Below, piece by piece: positions 26,619-33,852 of a stretch of DNA of 57,422 bases (position 1 is its first letter; every line of letters starts with the position of its first letter). The notes under the pieces were generated by a model, which was not told the origin of the DNA, ran no database searches, and saw only the letters and a list, made by a program, of their open reading frames with translations. Source of the DNA: Rickettsiales bacterium (lineage in GTDB: Bacteria > Pseudomonadota > Alphaproteobacteria > Rickettsiales > UBA3002). Location: positions 1 through 57,422 of the forward strand of contig JALEGK010000075.1 of the NCBI GenBank assembly GCA_022763105.1. The letters run 5' to 3'. Made by a program: the position numbers and the translations under genes.

Positions 26619-26960
26619 TTAATCATCAAACCCCTGATCTACCATGCGCATCGCCATTTGTTCAGCGAGCCGGTCTTCGGCCTGGGTATCTTGCGCTATC
26701 GGTGTTTCGGATAGTTGCGAGGCAAGTGCTTGACTTAACAAAATAAAGATGCCGCGATCTTCAATGCCTAGCTGCTGCATGGCTTCGGTCACGCTCATTT
26801 TATCGTCTAAATGCTGGGTCAGAATATGCAGGCGCTTTTGCCATGATTGCTTCTGCATCGGCGCATATTTCGTCTGAATGGCAATGAGTTTTGCCACGAC
26901 TTCGCCGGGTAAATCCAGCTCACGCGCTAGTGTTTCTGTCTCAATCTTCTTGCGTTCCAT
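26619..26960 (-). CDS. 113-aa helical protein preceding the PIN-like gene
   Basis: I start this gene at the ATG at 26960 (protein begins MERKKIETETLARELDLP). An earlier in-frame ATG at 26993 lies inside the TATAAT at 26997-26992 and so cannot be in the transcript. AGAGGTG precedes the chosen start by 5-6 nt. The protein is all helical and acidic at its C-terminus. An ETLARELDLPGEVVAKLI segment and a SVTEAMQQLGIEDRGIFIL segment could each be a helix-turn-helix-like element. No known family recognised. It is the first gene of a two-gene operon with the PIN-like protein and may be its regulator or antidote (inference). Confidence 0.65.
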   Translation of the reverse strand: MERKKIETETLARELDLPGEVVAKLIAIQTKYAPMQKQSWQKRLHILTQHLDDKMSVTEAMQQLGIEDRGIFILLSQALASQLSETPIAQDTQAEDRLAEQMAMRMVDQGFDD

Positions 26961-26991
26961 TACTACACCTCTGCCGATTATTTCACCATTC

Positions 26992-26997
26992 ATTATA
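26992..26997 (-). promoter_or_regulatory. -10 element of the PIN-like operon
   Basis: Perfect TATAAT on the minus strand, 32 nt before the ATG at 26960. No good -35 is visible. Upstream minus-strand sequence has AAGTCAT and TCTTAAC in an 11-bp register, which could be a degenerate activator site facing away from the 27-kb operon. Confidence 0.45.
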
Positions 26998-27050
26998 CGA
27001 TGGCGAGCGGTCCAGAAGTGTTAAGAATTGATGATGAAACAATGACTTAT

Positions 27051-27095
27051 TCTTCACATGGCCGTCATTAAACTGACATTCAGAATTGATATTCT
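27051..27095 (+). promoter_or_regulatory. Pho-box-like promoter of the protease-FAD operon
   Basis: Three direct units, TCTTCAC (27051-27057), CCGTCAT (27062-27068) and CTGACAT (27073-27079), are separated by ATGG and TAAA. After 10 nt comes the -10 TATTCT (27090-27095). Units two and three each differ from CTGTCAT by one base. Spacing is that of known Pho promoters. The predicted start site, about 27102, leaves a 24-nt leader to the ATA at 27126. Confidence 0.65.
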
Positions 27096-27125
27096 AATAG
27101 TCTGATAAACCACGGGAGTTAGGCA

Positions 27126-28022
27126 ATAGCAGGACATCAGTTACAGCATTATTCCGATGATGACATTGCGCAGTATGTGCAAGAGCATTTCTCTGTGCGT
27201 GGTGCAGATGAATTATTGGCGGAAGATCCAACCTTGCGCGATGAAAATGGGGTGAGGGAAGCTCAGGCCAAAGCATTTGCAGAAAACATCGCGGCACTTC
27301 CTCCGTGGCAGCAGATTCTACTGATGGAAAGCGAAGGACCAAATATCGCAGCAGGCAAGCAAACCACCTTGCAGCTTTATCGCAAGATCGTGAATGAACA
27401 TGAATCAGAGCCAAAGGGTTTCTATTTACACAAATATGAAAAAACAATCGGAGGCGCACATGCCATCGTCTGGTATGCCGATAAGGAAAAAGGTGCCTTT
27501 CGTTTTAATCATGAATTTGGCCATCGCATGGATAAGCTGATCGCCAGTGACTACTGCGAATTTACAGATCAGCCAGATATTTTCAGAACAGATGCCGCCA
27601 ATAAACCACCGCAGTGGCAACAGCCAGTAGATGCATTCATCAAGCAACTACCCAAAGCAACGTATGCGAGTGCGAGAGAAGAGGCGCTCGCCACACATTT
27701 GCTGAAATACCCGCCACATGAACGACGCTCAGAAGCATTCGCAGAGATGAATGCCATCTATACCGAGGCATATGCACATCACAAAGGTAATAGCAGTGAA
27801 ACAGCGAAGCAGATGGAGCAAGAAGTGCCAGATATCTGGCCCGCCTATCGCGATTATGTCATCCCGCTTGCCCAGCACACTGCCCGCAAGTTAATAGAAA
27901 CCCGGTTCGGGCATGTCTATACCGATTTCAATGCCACGCCAGGTGCACAAGGCGAAACCAACAATCTGCAATATGATGGGCGCATCGCGGAAACGCCGCA
28001 GCGACAGCAGGGGGTGCTATGA
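27126..28022 (+). CDS. Zinc metalloprotease, anthrax-lethal-factor-like (HExxH...E)
   Basis: 298 aa if initiated at ATA 27126; 281 aa from the in-frame GTG at 27177. I prefer ATA: GGGAG sits 7 nt upstream, the Pho-type promoter gives a 24-nt leader, and the extra residues (AGHQLQHYSDDDIAQYV) look coding, while the GTG has no ribosome-binding site. The active site is HEFGHRMD (His129, Glu130, His133, numbered from ATA), and ERRSEAFAEMNAIY supplies the distal Glu203/Glu207. This HExxH plus ExFAE arrangement is that of ATLF-type peptidases (lethal factor, Pro-Pro endopeptidase). There is no signal peptide. The C-terminus NNLQYDGRIAE...QRQQGVL is shared with the next gene. It overlaps the next gene by 4 nt (ATGA). 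Confidence 0.75.
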   Translation: MAGHQLQHYSDDDIAQYVQEHFSVRGADELLAEDPTLRDENGVREAQAKAFAENIAALPPWQQILLMESEGPNIAAGKQTTLQLYRKIVNEHESEPKGFYLHKYEKTIGGAHAIVWYADKEKGAFRFNHEFGHRMDKLIASDYCEFTDQPDIFRTDAANKPPQWQQPVDAFIKQLPKATYASAREEALATHLLKYPPHERRSEAFAEMNAIYTEAYAHHKGNSSETAKQMEQEVPDIWPAYRDYVIPLAQHTARKLIETRFGHVYTDFNATPGAQGETNNLQYDGRIAETPQRQQGVL

Positions 28023-28060
28023 TTGAGTCAGTAGCTGATATCGCACTCGTTGGTGGTGGT
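27963..28060 (+). repeat. Direct repeat copy 1 (gene-junction repeat)
   Basis: 98 bp spanning the end of the protease gene and the start of the first FAD gene. It matches 29528-29625 with 8 mismatches. The repeat covers the last 20 codons of one gene, the ATGA junction and about 13 codons of the next. Confidence 0.9.
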
Positions 28061-29587
28061 TATGCGAACATGGCCGCAACATATAAAATATTGCAACAGG
28101 CAAGACAAATGCGCATTGATGGCCACCCATTAGCGCGTGACACCGTCCATATGCGCATTTTTGATGTACGGCATGATTTCTTCGGCGGCGGAGAAGCCTA
28201 TTCAGCCAGCTCGCCCGATATGATGTTCAACGTGCCGCTATTCAGTATGGGTACAAAAGAGAAACGGAGTGCGGGAACATTAATAGAAGAGTGGGGTAAA
28301 TGGATTTCAAGAGACGTCGATCATTGGCTCACCCCTTTAGAGGTCATGGCGAAGGATGGGGAGCACCCCGCATTAAAACGTTGGCTAGACGCCCATGCAG
28401 AGCCACTTCGTCAACGCACTGAAAAACTAAAAGAGCAGAAAATCCCTCGCGTCATCTTTGACCAATTCATGAAAGAACAATTGTTCGACATGATCGAAGA
28501 GGGCAAGAAACTTGGTATTGCGATTGATCTGGTTGAAGCAGAAGTCGAAGACATCAAAGCGAACGGATCGGGCGGCTATCGTTTGGCAATCAGCGAGGAT
28601 GCAAAACGTGTCACGTTCGATAAGCAAGATGATAACATTCAGCTACATACGCAGGATTGGGATGGCGATCACAGCATTGAAGCGACAGAAGCCGTATTGG
28701 GTTTAGGCTTTGCCGATCGCAGCAAGTTTGAAAAATTAGATGCTTATGAAGCGCAGAATACAAAGCCTGTTCGTTATATCGAAAATCAAGTGAACCGTAA
28801 GGGTGAAGACAAACCCAAAGCACAGATAATCAAAGAAAGCATTCTGCATTATTTTGAAGAGAATGGCAGAAAAGTAAAAATCGCCTGCCTTGGCACGGGC
28901 CCGTCGGTAAGGGATGTCATGGCCATCCTGTCTGATCCAAAAATCGTCGATAAAATAGAAATCACTGGTTATTCAAGCCATCCCGATGGCATCACCAACA
29001 TTTCGCCTAATGCAGATAGTGATATTCGCAATCTGGCGGAAGTAGAAAAGCACACAAAGATAAACAAGGTAGATGCTTGGATAAAACCAAGGGATATTTC
29101 GTTCATATTGAATGAAGATGAGATGGGTAACGGCTTCGTAAACATCACCGCAGGTGGCCGCAAAGAATCCTTCGATATGGTGTTCAACCTCACCAGTCGC
29201 CAAAACCCCTATTATCATCCGCTCATTCAAAAGGCAGATGCGCATGGTTTAGTGCAAACCTTTGCTAAACATACGGGTGAGCAATTCATCACCATCAATG
29301 AAGATAAAGAAATAGCACCGGGCCTATACCTCAACGGAGCAGCCACTCAAATGGTTCGTGTCGGCAAGCGGTTTGAAGCGCGTACTTCGGAATCTATCAA
29401 TCGTTGCGATACTACGGCTGGCAACATTGTTGAGCACATTATGCAGCGTGTAAAAGGCCGCAAAGCGCAATCAACCGAGCATACGACAACCGAAACGGCA
29501 ACGCTAACCGATCATGCTGAAGGATATAATCTGCAATATGATGGACGCATCGCAGAAGCGCCACAGCGACAGCAGGGGGCGCTATGA
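28019..29587 (+). CDS. FAD/NAD(P)-binding oxidoreductase-like protein, copy 1
   Basis: 522 aa. The N-terminal dinucleotide-binding motif is IALVGGGYANMAATYKIL (residues 7-24). A flavoprotein-type segment GGGEAYSASSPDMMFNVPL (~57-75) is like the YG...HLLNVPA motif of the FAD-NAD(P)-binding family PF13454. A second Rossmann motif, KIACLGTGPSVRDVMAIL, lies near residue 287. The closing segment GLYLNGAATQMVR is typical of flavoprotein C-terminal strands. Together they indicate a soluble flavin-dependent reductase or monooxygenase of unknown substrate. The tail NLQYDGRIAEAPQRQQ is nearly identical to that of the preceding protease. It is translationally coupled on both sides by ATGA overlaps and is paralogous to the next gene. 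Confidence 0.8.
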   Translation: MIESVADIALVGGGYANMAATYKILQQARQMRIDGHPLARDTVHMRIFDVRHDFFGGGEAYSASSPDMMFNVPLFSMGTKEKRSAGTLIEEWGKWISRDVDHWLTPLEVMAKDGEHPALKRWLDAHAEPLRQRTEKLKEQKIPRVIFDQFMKEQLFDMIEEGKKLGIAIDLVEAEVEDIKANGSGGYRLAISEDAKRVTFDKQDDNIQLHTQDWDGDHSIEATEAVLGLGFADRSKFEKLDAYEAQNTKPVRYIENQVNRKGEDKPKAQIIKESILHYFEENGRKVKIACLGTGPSVRDVMAILSDPKIVDKIEITGYSSHPDGITNISPNADSDIRNLAEVEKHTKINKVDAWIKPRDISFILNEDEMGNGFVNITAGGRKESFDMVFNLTSRQNPYYHPLIQKADAHGLVQTFAKHTGEQFITINEDKEIAPGLYLNGAATQMVRVGKRFEARTSESINRCDTTAGNIVEHIMQRVKGRKAQSTEHTTTETATLTDHAEGYNLQYDGRIAEAPQRQQGAL

Positions 29588-29625
29588 GTGAGTCAGTAGC
29601 AGATATCGCACTCGTTGGTGGCGGT
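29528..29625 (+). repeat. Direct repeat copy 2 (gene-junction repeat)
   Basis: Second copy of the repeat at 27963-28060, offset 1565 bp, spanning the junction of the two FAD genes. The near identity contrasts with the much lower similarity of the two paralogous proteins elsewhere. Confidence 0.9.
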
Positions 29626-31173
29626 TTTGCCAATGTATCGGCGCTCCAGCGCACGGTGCAGGAAGTGCAAAGACAAGGGCTGAAGCTCAAGCCCGACCAA
29701 ATGCATATGCGCATCTATGATGTGCGTCACGACTTTATTGGCGGCGGCGAGGCTTATGGTGCTAGTTCCCCCGGGATGATGTTTAATAATGTCGTCCGTG
29801 TCATGTGCTATCACGGTGATAATGATAAAGATTTACTGCTACACAAATTTTATACATGGTTACATGAGGACGTCGATCATTGGCTGGTCCCGTTAGAAGC
29901 AGAGGCAGAGAGTCATCCGGCGCTGAAGCGTTGGCTAAACCGTAATGCCGAAAAAATTCGAGGCAATCTGAAAGTGCTCGAAGATTTGTTTATCCCTCGC
30001 GTGGTGATGGGCCAATTCCTGAAAGAAGAGCTGTATCACACCATGCAGGAAGCAGAAGCGTTGGGCATTCAGGTTGATCTGATTGAAGCTGAAGTGGAAG
30101 AGTTACAAAAGAATGATGATGGCACTACCTCAGTATTTCTAAGCCGCGATGCTCGCAAGGTGAACATTGAAGAGCATGCCGGTCACATCACCCTATCGCG
30201 CGGTGAGCGCAGTAACCTCCGTGAAGTGCGAGCAACAGAGACGGTGCTGGGGCTGGGATTTGCGCCTCGTAAACGTTTCCCGCAGCTAGAGAAATATGAG
30301 CGCGGTCCATTCAAGCGCTATTTCTCAACGCAAGTAAGTCAAAAGCATGACGCACTGATGGCCGATAGAGATCCGGCTCAAGTAGCAAACAGAGCCGATG
30401 TCATTAAAGAAAGCATCAACCATTATTACGAGGCGAATGGTCGCAAAGTGCATATCGCATCGATTGGTACCGGCCCATCCTTTAAAGATTTGCTTGGTGT
30501 GCTGGCCGATCCAGAGATCAGGAATAAGATCAAAGTCGTGGGGTATTCGAACTCTGCTGGTGATTGGGTAGACCCTCGCCATAGATTCCCACATGATGAG
30601 GAGGCAAAAAGTGTTCTCGGTGGCGCGGTGAAATACGTCAAGGAGCGAGTGGAGCCTCGCGATGTCAGAATTGCGCAACCAAATGATATGAAGTCACGCG
30701 GCTATGTGAAGATTCGCACCAATGGTCACTCAGAATTTTACGATATCGTTTGTAACATGACGCCGCATTTGGGGCCGCTTCACCATCCGTTAATTAAGAA
30801 AGCGCGTGACGCAGGGCTGTGCCAGACAGAGCGTGTCAATGGGCTGATCTGCCCTAAAACCAATGCCAATTACGAGATTTCTGATGGCATCTATATCAAC
30901 GGAGCATCGGCGGGTAAGATTATGTATGAAAATGCATATAAAGATCCGGGCCGAGAAAGCTTGGTCAATGTCGATAATATTGCGGCAGCGGTATCACAAG
31001 ACATTGTTCGCCGCACCAAAGAGCGTCTGGAACACATGGTCGATCATGAGGAAGTGGCAGCGGATAGCACGGAAGTGACGGCCGAGTCGGATAGCTCGAG
31101 TAATGTCGGCAATGCGCGCTATGAGGGGAGGTTAGAGCCTGCAGAACGCACTCAGCAACAATGGCTGCACTAA
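29584..31173 (+). CDS. FAD/NAD(P)-binding oxidoreductase-like protein, copy 2
   Basis: 529 aa, paralogous to the preceding gene over its whole length: IALVGGGFANVSALQ (residues 8-22), GGGEAYGASSPGMMFN (~55-70), a HIASIGTGPSFKDLLGVL second nucleotide-binding motif (~295), and the closing ISDGIYINGASAGKIMYENAY. The two share fold and order of motifs but have diverged clearly in between, so they probably have different substrates. Its tail, NARYEGRLEPAERTQQQ, is a diverged form of the NLQYDGRIAE tail on the other two operon proteins. Last gene of the Pho-box operon. Its stop codon directly abuts the stop of the convergent sulfotransferase gene. Confidence 0.8.
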   Translation: MSESVADIALVGGGFANVSALQRTVQEVQRQGLKLKPDQMHMRIYDVRHDFIGGGEAYGASSPGMMFNNVVRVMCYHGDNDKDLLLHKFYTWLHEDVDHWLVPLEAEAESHPALKRWLNRNAEKIRGNLKVLEDLFIPRVVMGQFLKEELYHTMQEAEALGIQVDLIEAEVEELQKNDDGTTSVFLSRDARKVNIEEHAGHITLSRGERSNLREVRATETVLGLGFAPRKRFPQLEKYERGPFKRYFSTQVSQKHDALMADRDPAQVANRADVIKESINHYYEANGRKVHIASIGTGPSFKDLLGVLADPEIRNKIKVVGYSNSAGDWVDPRHRFPHDEEAKSVLGGAVKYVKERVEPRDVRIAQPNDMKSRGYVKIRTNGHSEFYDIVCNMTPHLGPLHHPLIKKARDAGLCQTERVNGLICPKTNANYEISDGIYINGASAGKIMYENAYKDPGRESLVNVDNIAAAVSQDIVRRTKERLEHMVDHEEVAADSTEVTAESDSSSNVGNARYEGRLEPAERTQQQWLH

Positions 31174-32811
31174 TTACTGATCATAACCCCAATGGGTAAT
31201 CCATTTATTCAGCACATCCATATGCGGCTCAAAATACTTCTCATAACGCTGCCAGCGATAGCGGGCATTGTCATAGATTGGCTGAATCACCTGATTATAG
31301 CTTGGCGTATTGATCTTATCGCGAGTAGCAGCGGTCTTTTGGTGCTCTAACACATCGGCGTGCCATTCAAGCTCCAGAAAATCAACCAAGCCGCGCAATA
31401 CCGGTTCGCGGTCTTCTACCATATCTTCATACTTTAAGGTATAAACATTCAGATCAAGCTTCTCATTCAGCTGAACCCACATGCTCATCACCTGATCATA
31501 CAGGCTAACCGTCCATTCCAGCATCAAGAAGTTCGCCATCGCCGCATTCAGGGTAAAGCGGTTCATATAACAACTCAAAATACAGTCGCACGGGTGACGC
31601 AAAGCGAGAATGAATTTGGCCCCAGGAAATACGCGTTCAATATAAACCGCCTGAGAGATGTTGAGTGGCAGCTTATCGATATAGAATTGATTGATACCAC
31701 CCGATAGATGCTTATTGAACTCTTCATCGTAAGCGGCAATCGCTTGGTGTTGTAACTCCGGCGTGAAGTCATGGACCATGCTCACCCCTCGATCACTTAG
31801 CAACCCGGTCTGGTTGAGCATACGTGTCACCATTGGCTTTTCTTCAATGCCTTGTATTTCAGGGTGCCCACGAAGACTAGTATCCAGCAAGGTCGTGCCA
31901 GAACGCGGCCAGCCGATCAGAAACGCCAAATCATCGCGCGGGTTTTCTAGCGTATGGCGATGCCATTGTTTAGGGTCTAGCGAGTGAATTACCTTTTGGG
32001 TCTGCGCCAGTTGATTACGGTATTGTTGCGCTAAATCAGGTGGCGCATGATCGGCCTTGACGCATAAATCATTCAGCTCTTCGCAATATTCCATTGCTTT
32101 ATCAACGTCGTTTAGCTTGTCATGCGCGCGCATCAAGGTGCTGGTCTGCAAGATTTTCTGTTGATGGGTGCCAAAAGAGAAGTTAAGCGGTGTCAGAATC
32201 TCGATCGCTTTTTCCGGCTCGCCTTCTTTCCATGCAATCAATCCTTCAAATAATTTGATCGATGCATCTTCCATACCTGCATCAAGCGCCTGCTTCACAG
32301 CTCTTTTTAGATGTTGTTTGCGGTTGGTTTTCTCTAAAATTTCCATCAGATTATAATGAATCAACGGACGGCCCGGATATTTCTCAATCACTTCTTCATA
32401 AGCAGCGATCGCATCATCCACCTTATCCATCTTAGCGAATGTCGTCGCGCGGTTGCACATAGCATCCACAAATTCCGGGTCTAAATGCAGCGCCGCTTCG
32501 TAATACTCAATCGCTTCTTTATATTGTGCATTTCGTAAAAACAGATTGCCGATACTCAGGTAAATCTGCGGCTGCTTCTCATTCAGCTTGCGCGCCTGCT
32601 GATAGGATTGCATCGCCTCTTGATAGCGCCCCATCTCGCTCAAGGTTTCACCCATAAAATTATGAAGACGGAAATCCTGAGGAAACTCTTCCAATAGCTG
32701 TTGGGCATATTGTTTGGCATGTAAAAAACGACGCTTTTCGAAATGCTCACTGAGAAATGAAAGCTTGTCGTCTGGTGCAAAAAGTGGTGTCGCTGCTTGA
32801 TTCATAGCCAC
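31174..32811 (-). CDS. TPR-sulfotransferase fusion protein
   Basis: 545 aa. Residues 15-265 hold about six tetratricopeptide repeats (for example KEAIEYYEAALHLDPEFVDAMCNRA and DDAIAAYEEVIEKYPGRP). Residues 290-545 form a PAPS-dependent sulfotransferase domain. The 5'-phosphosulfate loop is LIGWPRSGTTLLDTSL (~297-312), and the second PAPS-binding region is FILALRHPCDCILSCYMNRF (~398). The fold belongs to the tyrosylprotein-sulfotransferase-like group common in alphaproteobacteria. It lacks a signal peptide, so it should be cytosolic. It probably sulfates a glycan or protein made with the adjacent glycosyltransferases, an inference from position. It converges on the FAD operon with no bases between the two stops. 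Confidence 0.87.
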   Translation of the reverse strand: MAMNQAATPLFAPDDKLSFLSEHFEKRRFLHAKQYAQQLLEEFPQDFRLHNFMGETLSEMGRYQEAMQSYQQARKLNEKQPQIYLSIGNLFLRNAQYKEAIEYYEAALHLDPEFVDAMCNRATTFAKMDKVDDAIAAYEEVIEKYPGRPLIHYNLMEILEKTNRKQHLKRAVKQALDAGMEDASIKLFEGLIAWKEGEPEKAIEILTPLNFSFGTHQQKILQTSTLMRAHDKLNDVDKAMEYCEELNDLCVKADHAPPDLAQQYRNQLAQTQKVIHSLDPKQWHRHTLENPRDDLAFLIGWPRSGTTLLDTSLRGHPEIQGIEEKPMVTRMLNQTGLLSDRGVSMVHDFTPELQHQAIAAYDEEFNKHLSGGINQFYIDKLPLNISQAVYIERVFPGAKFILALRHPCDCILSCYMNRFTLNAAMANFLMLEWTVSLYDQVMSMWVQLNEKLDLNVYTLKYEDMVEDREPVLRGLVDFLELEWHADVLEHQKTAATRDKINTPSYNQVIQPIYDNARYRWQRYEKYFEPHMDVLNKWITHWGYDQ

Positions 32812-33060
32812 GTTCTATACAGCAAAATGCGTGGTGACAATCATAGAATGATCTGGCTAGGCAAAAATTGCCGGATAAAAGCTTTCAAAGGGTTAAAAAA
32901 GCTGTTAATTTTTGCCTCATACAGCCGTTTGGTGTACCAGAAGATAAAGCCATAAAGCACGAAATATCAATGTGATGATATAGTTTTTTAGCGGTTAATA
33001 TCAAATGGAACAACCATTGCATGGGGTAAGCACCACAACTGGCATTTAAGGAGCAAGATC

Positions 33061-33852
33061 ATGAACGCAGCGACTGAACCATTACGCATCTTTATTGGTT
33101 ATGACCCCAAGGAAACCGTGGCTTACCACGTGCTTGCACATTCGATTATTAGTCGCGCGTCAGTTCCGGTAACGATTTCACCATTGTCACTCGACCATTT
33201 TAACGGGCTGATGTGGCGTGAACGTAACCCAAAACAATCGACCGACTTTTCATTCTCTCGCTTTCTAACCCCACACCTTGCAGGCTACAAGGGCTGGGCG
33301 TTATTCATGGATTGCGACATGCTAGTGCTGGAAGATATCGCCAAATTGTTTGAGCTGGCAGATGATAAATATGCGGTACAGGTAGTGAAGCACGATTATG
33401 TACCAAAAAGCTCACGCAAATTCCTGAATCAGGAACAGACCGTTTATGAGAAGAAAAACTGGTCGAGCGTCATGCTAATGAATTGCGCGAAATGCACCGC
33501 GCTAACACCAGAATATGTCAATGAAGCATCGGGCCTAGAGCTGCACCGTTTCCATTGGCTGGAAGATGAATCATTGATTGGCGAAATCCCATCAGGCTGG
33601 AATTTCTTGGTCGATGAGTATGATCCAATTCCAGTGAATCAAATTCAAAATCTTCATTACACGATCGGCGGACCGTATTTCTCTGAATATGTAGATTGTG
33701 ACTACAACGACGTGTGGTTCGCAGAGCGCGAAGAGATGCTGAAAGTGATCGAACCAGAATCTACAACGAGGAGTGCACATGCTAGCGATACAAGAACAGC
33801 AGGCGACCATCCAGCAGGCCATGCAACTACAGGGGCAGGGCAAGCTCACTGA
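33061..33852 (+). CDS. GT8-like glycosyltransferase with read-through C-terminus
   Basis: 263 aa. It opens LRIFIGYDPKETVAYHVLAHSI, and the metal-binding DxD appears in LFMDCDMLVLED (~82-90), which with the late GGPYF segment points to a family 8-type nucleotide-sugar glycosyltransferase. AAGGAG precedes the ATG by 7-8 nt. The last ~25 residues (TTRSAHASDTRTAGDH...) are low-complexity and are simply the other frame of the next gene, which starts at 33779. The natural stop has therefore probably been lost and the gene now overlaps the next by 74 bp. It is the first gene of the TPR-glycosyltransferase operon. The sugar donor and acceptor are unknown. Confidence 0.82.
   Translation: MNAATEPLRIFIGYDPKETVAYHVLAHSIISRASVPVTISPLSLDHFNGLMWRERNPKQSTDFSFSRFLTPHLAGYKGWALFMDCDMLVLEDIAKLFELADDKYAVQVVKHDYVPKSSRKFLNQEQTVYEKKNWSSVMLMNCAKCTALTPEYVNEASGLELHRFHWLEDESLIGEIPSGWNFLVDEYDPIPVNQIQNLHYTIGGPYFSEYVDCDYNDVWFAEREEMLKVIEPESTTRSAHASDTRTAGDHPAGHATTGAGQAH

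Noticed and set aside
32840..32860. TTGTCAC on the minus strand before the sulfotransferase gene as a Pho box
   Set aside because: It is a single half-site with no second unit in register.
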